Origin: JBKXSZ01 sp047017005
GTDB taxonomy: Bacteria; Bacillota; Clostridia; TANB77; CAG-508
Assembly: GCA_047017005.1 (NCBI GenBank)
Contig: JBKXSZ010000037.1
Location: forward strand, 1-5,100
Reading direction: 5' to 3'
DNA length: 5,100 nt
In this document: piece after piece, positions 5,052-5,100 of the stretch
How positions within the stretch are numbered: position 1 is the first letter of the stretch
Layout: each line of letters begins with the position of its first letter
Position numbers and translations under genes: made by a program
The notes under the pieces: model-generated
What the model was told of the DNA's origin: nothing
Seen by the model: only the letters and a program-made list of their open reading frames with translations
The model's database searches: none

Positions 5052-5100
5052 TTTCTTTCCCTCCTTTTTAATGAGGTTGTGTAAACTAAATTTTATATTT

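Noticed and set aside
1..5100. CRISPR array, tRNA, rRNA or riboswitch
   Set aside because: No regularly spaced repeats, no cloverleaf-like segments and no recognisable conserved riboswitch cores were seen on either strand. Gaps between genes are short or explained by promoters and terminators.

Overview
The window looks like a low-G+C Firmicutes genome, probably a clostridial anaerobe. This is an inference from roughly 30% G+C in the housekeeping-like genes, strong AGGAGG-type ribosome binding sites, and the protein families present. No taxonomic marker is present. All recognised genes lie on the minus strand, so the gene order below runs from the right end of the window to the left.

Right half (about 5051 to 3119): a 67-residue CopZ-like metal chaperone is followed 57 bp later by a thioredoxin-reductase-like flavoprotein with a CxxC centre. 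The pair looks like one transcript ending at a strong hairpin terminator (3848-3888). Next comes a cytosolic DUF4163/DUF3298 (RsiV-like) protein with its own promoter.

Middle (3110 to 1170): a divergent DnaB-type helicase/ATPase has its own TTTACA-17-TAAAAT promoter, a good ribosome binding site that fixes its start at 3029, and a hairpin terminator (1170-1206). It keeps the full DnaB motif set and adds a long charged N-terminal region.

Left third (about 1090 to 1): this is the most interesting part. A peroxiredoxin gene starts normally at 1090 but breaks off right after the conserved ...FSHPGDFTPV, exactly where the catalytic cysteine should come, and runs into a stop at 929. Beyond that point the DNA holds genes typical of integrative elements: a decayed small helix-turn-helix (excisionase-like) gene, a winged-helix replication-initiator-like protein starting with TTG, and the first 86 codons of an unidentified gene that runs off the left edge. 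G+C in these genes falls to about 16-18%. The simplest reading is that one end of an AT-rich integrative element sits inside the peroxiredoxin gene, with the junction near 936-945.

If so, the host's redox set (CopZ-like protein, flavin reductase, peroxiredoxin) has lost its peroxiredoxin while the element is integrated. Small structures in the element also deserve attention: a perfect 9-bp inverted repeat wrapped round a ribosome binding site, and two copies of the palindrome TTAACA-N4-TGTTAA spaced 45 bp apart inside the initiator gene.
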